Positions 13,212-25,731 of a stretch of 64,000 nucleotides of DNA are shown piece by piece. Within the stretch, counting starts at the first letter, position 1. Every line of letters starts with the position of its first letter. The stretch is from Vigna angularis. Lineage: Eukaryota; Streptophyta; Magnoliopsida; Fabales; Fabaceae. Where the stretch lies: contig NC_068973.1 in the NCBI RefSeq assembly GCF_016808095.1, positions 35,706,077 through 35,770,076 on the forward strand, in the 5' to 3' direction. Below the pieces are notes generated by a model. The model searched no databases and had not been told where the DNA came from. It was given only the letters and a program-made list of their open reading frames with translations. Made by a program: the position numbers and the translations under genes.

Positions 13212-14300
13212 CCTCGAGAAACACTTTTTTTACTTCATCCCTCCGCACATTGTCCACATCCAAGATCCAATCACAAAGATATTTCTCCCTAACCTGTTGC
13301 AGTTCCTCCTGCAAAGAGATAAATGCACAATATATTAATAAAATGCAACATCTTCTATCAAAGCTCCCAAAAATGAAAATTTTTATACCTTACATTTTTG
13401 TAGGTGGGCATTGTGTTGCTTTCGTATTCCTCAGCGACATCCCACAACTCCGTAAATCTCAAAACAATAACTCCACAATCATACTTACATCAAACAAAGT
13501 CCAAAATACAAATAATGTTATTTAACATATAAATGAAACAATAAAATTTTTTATTTGCAGAAATAAGCATTAAAAACTTACAAGTTTGGTTGGCTTGGAG
13601 TGTGCAAGTGTTGTACCTGCAACGTAGTTGACCTGGTTGTGCAAAACATTTGACTGAAGTCCTCACTTATTTTGTCTTTGCTACCACTGCAGTTTCTACA
13701 CCATGAGTTTTACAAAAAATGGTTCCTTGGACATGGAATTGTATATAAATGGCATAATAATTGTGTCAAAAGATCTAAACCAGTAAATGGTCAAAAAAAT
13801 TAGAAAAAAACTTCATACTTTCCACCCAAAAACGCCATCAACCACTAAATCTTCTACACCACTTCAACCCACACTAAACCATACCTTGAAAGGGTCCGGG
13901 GACACTCTAGCGATACTCCGGCGATGCTCCGGTGGCCACCGCAAGGGTCCGACACAGGGAAGGAAGCGGGTGGGAGGAATCGATATTCAAAACGCGCCCT
14001 TGGTTGGCTGGGCCAGAGGGAAGACGATGCCGTCTTCGGTTCGTCTGCCAACACTGGAGCTGCGGCGACCCACAATTCGAACTGCCTGGCTGGGTGGAAG
14101 ACGACGGACACCGACGACACTACGACGACATTGGATGGAGGGAAAACGACAACGTCTAGGGGCGGCGAGTATCCGACGAGAGTTGTGGTGGCTGGTTCGA
14201 AGGTGCTCCATGAAATGTTCTCCCGCTTCTCTCTCTGAAAATATTTCAATCTCAAATTTTCAAAATAACCCTATATTTTGAATCTGTCCCCAATTCTCTC
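13211..14300 (-). pseudogene. Possible decayed transposon gene or captured gene fragments
   Basis: A GC-rich island (about 13880-14230) stands out from the AT-rich surroundings and on the minus strand reads like a plant leader plus first exon. Further down the same strand are short protein-like pieces with plausible splice signals. One follows a TTTGCAG acceptor near 13311 and includes EELQQVREKYLCDWILDVD. Another near 13385-13465 includes ELWDVAEEYESNTMPTYKN. I do not recognise the family, and no continuous frame links the pieces. A degraded transposase-associated gene or a gene-capture element is possible; coding status is unproven. Confidence 0.3.
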
Positions 14301-15710
14301 ATTACCACGTCATTCTTTCATTTAAAAAAAAATTTCCACGTGCACCAGTCACATTTATACACGCGTCCAGTGTCTAAATGTTATCAAAAACAGGTTGTTC
14401 AAATATATTTTCCTAACAATAATTAATTTTTACTTTAAAACAGTAAATGTTACTTTAAAAGCAGTGATAACTTACTTGAAAAGCATTTTCTAAAAGAAAT
14501 AATGATGACAGTAGAAATTTAACAGCAATAATAGAAATTATTATTATTATTATTAGTATTATTGTTATTGTTAACTGTCGTAACAATTTACAATACCAAT
14601 AGTTTAATATTATTAATATTGTAATAAACTCAAAGTAAACAAAGTAATAAAATGTTATTGATATAAAATTTAAATACAATAAATAGTAAATATTTTTTAA
14701 TATTACAACACAAATTTATTATTTTAAATACAACAAAAACAAATATATGTATATAATACAATTAATCATTTCCAAAACATAAAATATATTAAAATCAAAG
14801 TTGATTGTTTGACTAATTAATTTATTAATAAAGAGATAAAATGTATAATAAATCACTTTTTACATTTATTGGAGTTCACTTAAACATAAATAAAATATTG
14901 CTTATATACACGTAAAGATTAGTGAATGTGTTAAAATTTGATCTTAACGGTAAAAACTTTGTTTATTTTAGTTGTAAATAAATTGATATTGTTCCTATTA
15001 ATGAGGATTTCCCATTTATCTCAACAGATATCTTAGTTTAATTTTTTATGGATAAAATTTTCGATATAGTTGGTCATTAATACTAACTTTAAAATTTTAG
15101 GTATTTATTTTTATACAATGCTTAACTTTTTTAATATTAAATTTATACTTAAATGTTTACTATATCAAAATCTAATGTGTTTGCTTGATAATTTTAACTC
15201 AATTGCATAAAGTATTAAATTAAGAATCAAATGTCGGTATACAAATATTTATTTATAATCAAATATAATTTTGTTCTTTAGCTTTACCTATAAATACATA
15301 TTATGAATATCAAATAAAGTTTTCATTCAATACTTAATTATTGTTTACCAAAAGTTCTTACAAACTTCAACATCTCTTCTATCTTTAAGAACGAAACTAA
15401 TAAGAATTTATGCTAAGCAATCCTACAAAATCTAATAAAAAAAATTATTCCTTCACATATAGTTAAAGTAACACTTTTCTTTCTTATAAAAATAGAAAAA
15501 TAAAGTTTTTTTGAATTTCAAATATTCAAATTTACCAATAGAATACGAAGACTTACTTCACATTTTGAATTGCACCGAAAAGACTATTCATCCCAAAGAG
15601 GTTTATGTAAAATTTTGGGAAAAAGACAAAAAATACTGTTTTATTTGTCAAAGAAAGATGAAATATGGTATAAAAAATTAATTAATCAGTTTAATATATG
15701 TTAAAAAGTA
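14301..15710. other. AT-rich spacer
   Basis: Contains an (ATT)n-like stretch near 14535-14575 and otherwise low-complexity sequence. No coding region or RNA gene recognised. Confidence 0.6.
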
Positions 15711-15967
15711 GACTTTAAACCTAACTCACACACCTCTCACGTCGTAGTATATACATCATCTCAAGAGTGTCACTCGAGTGCAGAAGTAGATATTTTCACT
15801 AAGCCTGGTATCAGAGCCAGGTTCGCTATCAAGCCGTCATTATCGGACCACATGAACTTTAAGCCTAACTCAAACTCACACAACCGATTTATAAGGTGAA
15901 ATTTACACTCACTTATATATCATAAATTGACCTTATCTTTAGTCGATATGGAACTTTCAACAAATGT
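15711..15967 (+). mobile_element. TRIM-like LTR element with tRNA-Met primer site
   Basis: A short LTR-like segment at 15856-15965 (CTTTAAGCCTAACTCAAACT, then ACCGATTTATAAGGTGAAAT) follows a primer-binding site TGGTATCAGAGC at 15806-15817. A partial copy of the same LTR start (ACTTTAAACCTAACTCACAC) lies at 15712-15731. This LTR wording is, from general knowledge, very common in legume genomes. There is no coding sequence between the LTRs, as expected for a TRIM. A related diverged pair lies at 62721-63055. Confidence 0.6.
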
Positions 15968-17003
15968 ATCATCAAACACAAACTCCATAAACTTTTCATT
16001 ATTTCTATTCACTGTCTCAGAATTTCCAAATAAGAGTTTTTCAAGGATTGCCTTAAAGAATATTATGTTATAAGAAGACGTAGGTTTCTCTGACTTCCTA
16101 TAAATAATAAATTTAATAAAAGGCACGGTCCTCAGGCATGAATCTTTTCTTTTGCTGTCTGAACATTCATTCTATTCTAAAGTCAATTTCCTAAGAAGCA
16201 ATCTTCAACAAGAGAAGATGCACAGAATGAATTTTATCATGTACACGCAAGAGTGTTACGTGGCAATGAAAAAAAAATGCATTTAGGTTGTTGCATAATT
16301 ACCTAATCCGTAAGTAAACTATTACTTTAATTCAGTCGAAGCAAAATCTGATTGGTTGGAGTACTTCAAATAAACGTTGTTGCTTTCATGTGTTAACCTC
16401 TGAAGTCAAGATTGAGGATGCCGAAAGAGGAAGTGTGTACCGATGTGTATGTGCCATGTGGAAAGATTTGGTTAATCATATTCTCAATAATGCGTTTCAT
16501 GACAAAGATAGCTTTTTCGAGTGTCAATCATTGAGAGATTTATCTAATAAATTGGTGAAAGCTGAAAAGGACTTTCGCAAACACAGATCAAATTGTAGTG
16601 TTGGGGTTTTGATTGCCACTTTGATAAGGTGTACTAGCTAGAAATCACGTAAGAAAAATGTATGAGAAACATGATTATTTTAACTCATACAATGCATGCA
16701 TCGTTACATGATTTATATAAGAACTAAGTTATACACGAACAGTTTTATGCAAATGCGTTCAAACTAAGGTTTGTTTATGGAAATTGTTTACCATACGTTA
16801 TTGACACAAGAAATGTCTTAGTTTTTTGTTTGCGTCAGAGTTATTTCGATTTCGTCTAACTATTTTCTAAAGATTATGTAACTTATGGAAATTTGTTAAA
16901 CTTTCTTGTTTTGGTTGTACACTCAGTCATACTTATTGCCATTTGTATCTTAGGATGACGACAAAATATTCGCATGGAAGAAAAAAATATCAATGTAATT
17001 TTA
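15968..17003 (+). other. Spacer with one short unassigned frame
   Basis: A single open frame at 16390-16641 (83 aa) has a protein-like composition (SVYRCVCAMWKDLVNHILNN), but I recognise no family. It has no clear upstream exon and could be a captured or decayed gene piece. The rest is AT-rich and featureless. Confidence 0.3.
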
Positions 17004-17561
17004 GGATATTATTTTGATACTCAACAAAATTTTACCAACACTTTACATCAACTATTTTATCTTTCAATCCCTCTCTTTCTTTACAAATACAAAAATTGAC
17101 CAGAACATTCTTAAAAATAAATTGTAAAGTATGTATAAAAATATATTGTGTGTGAAAATAATAATACACAAACATTTTCCATAATTTTATTTTCTTTTCA
17201 CGTTTTAGTAAACTTAGTTGGCAAGAAGGAAATAAACTAGTAGTTTGTCTATACATGTAGGTATGAGATGCATTTGTGATTGGAAAATATCTTTTTGCAT
17301 ACAAACTAATAAAATAATGATACATGGTCTATTATCAAAAAATATTAAAAAAAGTTGTTAACATATATCATTTGTAATTTTCACTTAGTAGATGAAATGA
17401 AAATGATGATCACTTATGAAAAACATTTTTTTGATTGCACTAACTGATAACTCACTTTTAAGATATTTTGAATTAACGTTTACATAAAAAAAAGAGATTG
17501 AATAGTAAAATAGTGGATGTAAAATATGTGTAAAAATTTGTTGGTGGAAAAATAATAGTAC
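17004..17561. mobile_element. MITE-like inverted-repeat element, copy 2
   Basis: The left end (GGATATTATTTTGATACTCA, continuing to about 17080) and the reverse complement of the right end (GGTACTATTATTTTTCCACC, 17561 back to about 17483) match over roughly 75 bp with substitutions. Shared inner words include CAACAAA, TTTACATC, ACTATTTTA and TTCAATC. The roughly 400 bp centre has no convincing gene. The ends match those of the element at 2369-2600, so both probably belong to one non-autonomous DNA transposon family. Confidence 0.55.
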
Positions 17562-19191
17562 CAATGACTTATTGTTAGGATATTAACTTTTACCTTTATT
17601 GATAAATAATCCATAGAATTACTTTTTTGTTCATCCATTTACATTTTCCATGTTAGTTTAATAACGAAGAGAGTATTGTTTTTTTTTATTGATTTATTTA
17701 GGATACAAATGTACTGCTACCCTCTTAAATTTAAGATACCGAAATAATCAACCTTTTCTTACACTTAGATAAATTTCTAACTAAGAAAATGCTTAAACAA
17801 GTCAAAAAGCTCCCAAATGAGGGTTTCTCCTGGATAGAGAGAAAAAAGTACCTAGAAATTCAACAGATATGAAACTGTACAAATGGTTGATGCCTCAACC
17901 ATAGAATCCTAGTTTCGTTTTTGAGATAGTAATATCTCTTTCAATGATGCTATTGTTGAACTTAAGTAGGGTGGATCGGCTAATTGCCAACACATGTCTT
18001 TTTCTATAATTTTCTTTCCACCCTTTATTATGTGACATCTAATGATTTGTCACCTGAGTATACTCCACCAAGAGACCATAACCGAAGTTGCGGGGAGCCT
18101 GGGAACCACATGAAAATCTACTTCAACAATCACGCCCTGAAAATTATCGAATCAATTTAGACATCAAATCCATAAACATTGTATGGTGAGAATAAAAAAT
18201 GAAAATGTCTATTCCACTAGTGTACAAGTTGAATGGCTCCATACATGTAGGTGCCAGGCAACCACCACAGAATTGGTGGCGATTGTAGCACAGAAGTCAA
18301 AAGATCTCCCGAAAGATTAACAAGAAGACAAGGATGTAGATTTCAAAGCAACTTAAAGCTCAGAAAGAAATGCATCTGGTCACGGAATATCTACAAAGCC
18401 CCATCGTCAACCATGAATAACTTCTTTCTCTATTCTGGAGCATGAACTTGAATTCTTGTCTGTGGCTACCTTCAGGGCACACTATACAAAAACAATGGAC
18501 CAAATTGCCAATTACAGCAGTCAGAAGACCAAGAACATTCCGGTTAGTTAAAAGGAACACCAGAAAGGAGTATTTACCAAGTGATATAGGGTTATAGAGA
18601 TCATAACCCATTATGCTCAGTCTGGCAGTAGGGGTTTAGGTAGCTTGAATGAGGGTCTAAATTCAAACCTTTTTGTCATTATTGTACACACAAACAATGT
18701 ATAGTGAATATAAAACAAAACATTAATCTAGTGTTGTTATAGATTTGATTGCTTACACTAACGGCATGATGGTTTGATCTGCAAAACCCCTTGACGTCTG
18801 AATGCATGTTAACAACCTCAACAAGACCCTGACTGTTTTGTTCGTTCCTTTTCATTTCTTTTGGCACTCTGGAGTTCATCCTCCCCAAAGTAGGGAAAGC
18901 ATCTGACAAAATTGAGCCAGCCAGATAACAGCCTCAAATATGCATTAGAGAAGCTTCCTCAAACTTCCAACAACCATGGGTCAAACTCCACCCTAAGCTG
19001 TATTTGGAAGGTCAATAATCTTTTTGCAAAAAGTCTTCTGGTTTCGTGAACTGAACAGTTCTGGAATGGGTACCTCCTTAAAGGCAATATTACATAATTT
19101 TTTTATTCTTGCAAATTCATTGCTTAAGGATAACAAGCCACGACATAGCCTCAAGTGGATAAGCTGAAAATGAGTTTCAACCCTAACATAG
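17562..19191 (-). other. Spacer including the 3' UTR of the SWIM gene
   Basis: The part next to 19191 should be 3' UTR of the minus-strand SWIM gene. A reverse TTTATT (AATAAA on the minus strand) lies near 19100. Between 18250 and 18910 base composition is less AT-rich than the surroundings, but frames there are short and unrecognised, so non-coding transcript or old sequence is likely. Confidence 0.4.
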
Positions 19192-22100
19192 TCAATCTAT
19201 TTTCAATATGGGCCAGTCACTGGATTGTTGAAAAAGCATAGGATTTTCAGCCATTTGAGAACTTAAATCAAGAGATATAGGCTGGAGCAATCCACTGTTG
19301 GACAAGTCTTCCAAGGCCTTAATGTCTTGTTGCAAACGGGCCACATGTAGAACGGTATGGTCCAGAACTAAAGGATCATCAGGAGGATTTTGGAGAAGGG
19401 TGAGCAAATTCTGTTTATAAACTTGAGCAGTCAATGACGGTTTTGCAACCTGCCGATGTCTACAGAAATTTGCCACTTTGATGACATGTTTACAGAGGTT
19501 TCCCAACCTAGACCAGGAACAATCACAAAGTGAAAAATCTGAACCAAGATTCCAAACTGTATATACCAAGCTTCTGTCAGTCTGGGATAAAACTTTGGCA
19601 ATATGGAGATTTTGTTCATCCAGCATCACGTCAACATCAGGAATATGAAGAGCATGATTCCAAGCATTAGGGGAGAAAGAATTGTCACTTACATTCTCAA
19701 AATATCCTGTCTCTAAACTGTACTGATCCAACCAGTATAACGAGTGAAATTTGGTAGTTAAAGCATGGATTAACCAGTCAACTCTTAGCCAGAAATTACC
19801 ACAATCCTCCTTCAGAAGCATAGATTTTAATGTTAGGTGATAGGATTCTATTGCAGCATGGGACTCAGGGGTTGTCACCGGGAATGATTTTATTGCATCA
19901 ATCCACATATCTGCATTAGAAAACACAGAGCCACGATATTCAAGAAACGGTATTAATTCTAAAAATACTCTCAAACGACTGGATACTCCACTAATTATAA
20001 TAAAAATAATCAGCCAGTTGTAGAAACACTAACGCAATTATTGCCCCACAAAACTTAAGGCACCTATCTGGTGGTGAGACTGAGAATGAAATGAATTTGG
20101 ATATAAAATCTGAATCAGAATGTTTCAGATCAAAACTAATTATGATGTGTGCCTACAGCAGCAAGAGCAGATATTTCTTCAATGAATACAAAATGAATCA
20201 TCAATTGAGCAATACCTATTCTAGTTTGCCAATGGTTTTTGAAATAGTCCATAAAGGCACACTGGTCAACAAAAATTTGAATGAACTCTTCAACAGAATC
20301 CATAGCATTTGGCCCACATTTTGTACAGTACAGAATCCATCCCAAATGCATAAACATCTCACGTTGCACCTCAAAGTTGCAGCATTTCTTGATGAGTTTT
20401 TTAATCAAAGTACGACAAACATGCCAGACACATAATAGGACGCGGCACTGGAAAGCCTCTCTGCAATGAGCAAGATCACACTACATTTGCTATTCAGGTG
20501 GGTCTCTTAAAAATACAAAAACGTTTAACGAAACTAAAGAACCACACTAATCTCTTTACCTTATGATAGAAAATTGCAAAGATGGATCATCCAACAAAAT
20601 AGCATTTGGCCTCCATCTGGGATCCTTCGTTCGTAATCTTTCAGATAGCAATACAATCCACTTATGAATAGATTTACCAACAAAAGATGAGGTGATGATC
20701 CAGGCAACCGGAATTGCATTTTGGGATGAATTGAAAACAAGTAAAGAACATACAGGATACTGTCAATGAGAATAAAGAAAAAGCGTATGAGACATTCTAA
20801 AGTCCTGCAATGTTCTGCTGACGTAACTAATTTTTCCTCGTAACAAAAGATGGCCTGGGTGTGTAATATTCATGATTATATTGATGAAATTGGTTATTAC
20901 TAATGCCCAAGGCAGATTCAAAAGATGACAATATATGTTTCTTCTAAACATGCACTTTTCCCATCTAAACAAGCTAAAAATCATAGCCTTTAGCCAGTCC
21001 TGACTTCATGCATAACTAAGTAATGAAATGTAAGTTCCTCGGTTGAAAAGGTAAACACAAGAGCAATGTGCAATACCTTGAGCTTTTTCAAGCCAAAACC
21101 TGAATGAAACGAAATTAAACTATTATTTCCATAACGGAGCATTTGTTGCAGCTGCCAATCTGTTTGTATACCCAACACAAATGGTTCTGAAGCTGAGTTA
21201 TCTTGAAAATAGAAAACATGCTTCTGATGCCTCTGAACCCACATCTTTACACTGTGTTCATCATTTTCGTGTAGCTCATGTGAAGAATTACGAATAGTCC
21301 TTTCCATGTTACGTACATCATTTCGAGTGAGAAAACCATCACGGTTTTGGGGCCCACCTTGCTTCTGCATCTCCTCTGTATGGTGCTGTATTATCTTGTC
21401 CAAAGATATTCCAACGTAAAGCAAAGACATCACTTTCTGGCGTAACTCATCCGAAATTCGTGGAGCATACATGGCTCTCGTCCCCACGGCATCCCTGTCA
21501 AGCAATCCATGACATGGTGCCCCTGATTTATCTACGTGCCTTTTTTGGTTATATATGATTAGTGCAAGGAGAGGCCTGGTGTAAAGTCTTTTAATAGTGA
21601 AATGGCAAAGGCACCCTCTCATCATGTGACGCCTCCCCGGCCTGCTCCCCTTCCCTGAAGCAGGCTTGGAGCTCATACCCTCCCCTACACCTGAGTCGCT
21701 GTCTCGGTAGTCTTCGGGACCATAAGAACACCAGTATCTAAATATCAATGCATAGTTTCATATTGCCAATTAGCCAAATCTGTTCATATTATAAGTCAAC
21801 TGAGGCTTGAATCACAAAACTATAAAAACAAAAAGATCCACAATTTGAGGGAAAAATGAATAAATAGTTTACATAGAGAGAAAGTTTTTATAAGAACTTC
21901 CAAGAGAAAAAATAAAATAAGTTTTTCCGTAAGCAAATATTAGCTAATGCACGAGTTAAAAATAAAAAATAGAGAAACTATATGAGATAGCCTCTACAAA
22001 TTACCTTACACATTTTAGCTTAATAAACAAACCAAGAATTGTTTATAGAGAACTTTCTCCCAACAGCCCATATTGTCATTCAATCTCATGTGGCCTCTAT

Positions 22101-22550
22101 GATAAGTTTGTTGATGTCTACAATATCTATCTTCAAATTCATATCAGTAATGGTTCCTTATCGGTTGAAATTAAACCCAATTTTACCTCTACACCAACCA
22201 TACATAGAAATTAAACTAAGAAAATAGTTAGCATATTTTCGTAACTGTAATTTTGAATTGAAAGAAAACTAATCTTACAGAGTGTATTCAAGGTAACCAT
22301 CAACCCTTGGTTTGGCAATGCTTCCTTCAGGTCTCTTCCTTCTTGATTCTATGCGAAAACTCGCAGGGCATTCGGGATTGAAAGATTCCCCTTTGACAAA
22401 ATCATCAACTCTGGCAAAAGGAATGAGAGCAATATCATCACCACCTTGGCGACCACCTTCCAATCTAACCCAATTTATGTGAGCAGCAGAAAACTCTGTA
22501 CAAAGAGGATCTTGCACAGGAAGGTTCAGAATGTCCTCCATTCTCGGCAT
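19192..22550 (-). CDS. SWIM zinc-finger protein related to MULE transposases
   Basis: Five minus-strand exons: 22550-22279, 21737-21077, 20759-20560, 20460-20216, 19910-19192 (stop). All introns are GT-AG, total 2097 bp (698 aa). The N-terminal half contains basic residues and a cysteine/histidine cluster (MMRGCLCHFTI, APCHGLLDRDAV). A MULE-transposase-like core follows (SGFGLKKLKYPVCSLLVFNS, then AIPVAWIITSSFVGKSIHKW and AILLDDPSLQ). A SWIM zinc finger (CDC at about 588-590, CKH at about 599-601) lies near the C-terminus. The closest family I know is the plant SWIM zinc-finger proteins like Arabidopsis At1g60560/At4g13970, thought to derive from Mutator transposases; their function is poorly known. 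The intact split frame and the lack of terminal inverted repeats argue for a host gene rather than a live transposon. Confidence 0.88.
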
Positions 22551-22765
22551 CTAACATTCCCCAAACAAAATCAACAACTCAAAACATCACCCATTTTCAA
22601 TTCCAATTAATGAATCATATATCATTCTCATTCTCCAAAATTAAACCGAAAGAATTCGTGTAACATTAATAGTAAAAATTCTTGAGTGGGAAATTCGGTT
22701 TACCTTGGTCGCATTCGCGTCAACGAAGTGGATGCAATGTTTTGGGATTAGCATATGTCAGGATC
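22551..22765 (-). other. Probable 5' UTR exon and leader intron of the SWIM gene
   Basis: On the minus strand GGAATGTTAG abuts the ATG at 22550 and makes a good splice acceptor. A matching donor (AAGGTAAAC) lies at 22703, giving a leader intron of about 150 bp and a 5' UTR exon from 22704 to about 22760. Inferred only from splice signals. Confidence 0.45.
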
Positions 22766-24618
22766 CGAAAGTGCTTATTTACATTAAAAGAGTTAATAAA
22801 TTATGTAATTTAAAATATATTTTTTAAAAAAACTTTTGTGATTTGAAAATTATTTTTTATATAAAATAAAACTTTTAGACTGTACAATCTATTTTTTAAA
22901 ATTTAATTATTCAATATGAAGGTTTTTATTGAATGTGTTTATGAGGAATGGGTTATACATTTCGTTGTAAAATATCTTGTTATAACTTTTTCACTAATAA
23001 TAAAATAATAGTATATTTCACTTATTTATTTATTGTAAAAACCTCAGCACAATCTCCTCTACCATTTTACTCTAAAATTGAAATTTTATTTTAATTAGAA
23101 AACAACCAACAGTTAGAGAGTAGTAAAAGCAATTACAAAGGAATGTAACACTTTCATATTTTGTGTTATAATTAATTCTACTTAATGGACTAAGAAAAAT
23201 ATAATACAAAATTCACTTCTAAAATGAAATATGAAAGTTAAAATACGAAATGAACTATTTTTGCGTTTTCTCTATCATTTTTCGTCTACGGTGTTCTCTC
23301 TCTTTTTCTTTTTTTCCTCATGTTTAAAATTTTCTATTAGTGGGGTAGTGGAATTAGTAACTGTGGGGTGTAAAAAGCAAGAAGGTTGCCAGTCAACTTA
23401 TGGGCTGAAAAAACAATGCCCTTTTACTACCAACAGCGATGTTGAGATTCATGTTTTCAGTTTTGTTTGTAAGAAAACTAAAAGTGAACATTTAGAGAAA
23501 CTTCTGAATAAGAATCTTTAGGAAAGAAAAAAAAAACTAAAATAAAATTTTCCATAAAAAAATTTGAAGCATAAGTTAAAAATAATGTTTGTCAATATTA
23601 TACAAAATATTTCTCTAAATTAAATAAAACATATATTAATTTTGACTATTTTCATACGAAGAACCATTCACTAAATATTCAAGTTCAGTTCAGAAGCTAC
23701 TTTTCTTATTTGGATAATTTCTCATCGAAAAATCATTACTTTTAGAAACACTGGTTTAAATTCCCGCATAAGCGGTTCGATTATTTTACTTTATTATGAG
23801 TTTAATATAAATTGTATGATAATATTTATAAAAAGTTCTTCATCAATAACATAATCAAATGCACTTATAACACAAACTATCAGAATATAAATTTTATATG
23901 CATAGTCATAAGTAGGGTAACAAGAATGTATATAAATGGATGAAAAAAAAAGTGTAAAAGTTATCACAATATATTTTATTTTTTTTTTATACAAAATGCA
24001 TATTAGATTTAATATCATTCCAACTACCAACTAGTTCACAGTTTTTTTTTTTCTTTTTTGCGTTATTCGTTAAATAGCTATTTAAAAAAAATGTTTTATT
24101 GGTTCTTGTTTTCTTTTACGACTGAACTAATATACATGCATGCACATTTGTTGTAATTACAAAGAATTTATTTGTAAACATATTTATATAAATTATATAA
24201 AGTTTTCGAATACAAATAATTCAAAACGTGTATAATTTTCTTATGATAGATGTCCTGTAATATGATATATATTTAATTTTGAGTTAGTTAATTTGAAATA
24301 TAATAATTTTATTTTAGGATTATCATTCTAAAATATTAAGTATCAGGTGTTACAATTGGAATAAAATTTGAAAGCGCAAGAGAAAATAATATAAGAAATT
24401 CCCATATTATATGGATGTGGGATGAAATTTATGAAACGTGAAATAAATTACTTTTCCAAATTGAATAAATAGTAAATTATAAAATTTTCATTTAGGGTTT
24501 TAAAAAATATTTATTTATATTTTTATTTTTAATATGGTATTTTGTTATTAACACTTTAACATGTATCACACATTTTAATTTAATCAACAAATTTAGGTTT
24601 AATTAATTTATGGTTCAC

Positions 24619-24689
<71 letters not shown>

Positions 24690-25655
24690 GTCTCAATATT
24701 TTTAAATAAAGTCAATTTAATTCCTTTTAAGCATGTTACGTATTAATGAGAAGAATCCCAAAACAAAAAATATTCAAATTTTTACGTATACATCTTTTAC
24801 GTTAATATCAATTTAATGAAATTATTATTTAAAACATTTTAATATTAATTGAGAAAAAACAATTAAAGTAAATACTAAATATAAGACTAAATTATTAATT
24901 AATAAAATAAAATTATAGATAAAATGAGTTACATTAAAGTATTTAATTTATTAAACCTACTTTAAAAAATAATATTAGATAGTCAAATTAAAATCAATCT
25001 TAATTGGATAAAAAGGAAAGCTAATTTCAACTTATTTTCATTTATTTATTATAATATCACTTATCAATTACATCTTATTAGCTCAATATAAGTTTTCTTC
25101 ATATTCTTTTTTAATACTATATTTTTTTAATTGATTATATATAATTGATATGTTAGTATAAATTCTGATTTTAAATAAGAGTGATATTATTAAAATTAAT
25201 ATTTTTTATCAAAAATATTGTTTGTTTTGAAGTTTATACTTTATCATGATTTTATATTATATGAGAACATTGGAGATGATAAAAATAAATTTAAAAAAAT
25301 AAAAAATAGGAATTTGTTTTCTAAAGCATTTACATAAACTATACTTTAGATTTGTTTTCAGTGAATTTTGTGATGTTGTCTATGGTAGATTCATAAAAGA
25401 TATCCAATAATAAGAATTTTTGAGTAAAAATTATTTATAAGATAATCGTTATTTCTAATTTATTTTCAAATTCCAAGAGAAAAAAATTTATGAAATTATA
25501 TGATGAGCTGGATTCAGAGCACTTCAACAGCTTATATATTAACATATGAAATATAGGAAATATTTTTCATAACATAAAAATGGTAAATTAGTGGTGCAGA
25601 AAAACATTGATATGAAATGGAAACATGTTTTCGACAGTAACGCGGGTTTGGACAG
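22766..25655. repeat. AT-rich spacer with (TA)n tract
   Basis: No gene recognised. A (TA)n microsatellite of over 60 bp lies at about 24622-24686. The last few hundred bases should contain promoter sequence for the molybdate transporter. Confidence 0.6.
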
Positions 25656-25663
25656 TATAAAAA
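25656..25663 (+). promoter_or_regulatory. TATA box of the molybdate transporter gene
   Basis: TATAAAAA (in GACAGTATAAAAACAG) lies 76 bp before the ATG at 25732, a normal spacing for a plant promoter with a short leader. Confidence 0.6.
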
Positions 25664-25731
25664 CAGAGTTCCCTTTCACCCTTCTCATGCTCCATTCTTC
25701 TGCTTAACCAACACGCTCTCACTCCATTTCC

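Noticed and set aside
13084..13338. Open frame running through the (TA)n tract
   Set aside because: Ile-Tyr repeats from a microsatellite.
13854..14281. Several overlapping open frames on both strands in the GC-rich island
   Set aside because: Long frames on both strands at once are expected from few A/T-rich stop codons in GC-rich DNA; none resembles a protein family.
23755..23790. GGTTCGATT-like word resembling a tRNA T-loop
   Set aside because: No matching acceptor, D- or anticodon arms around it.
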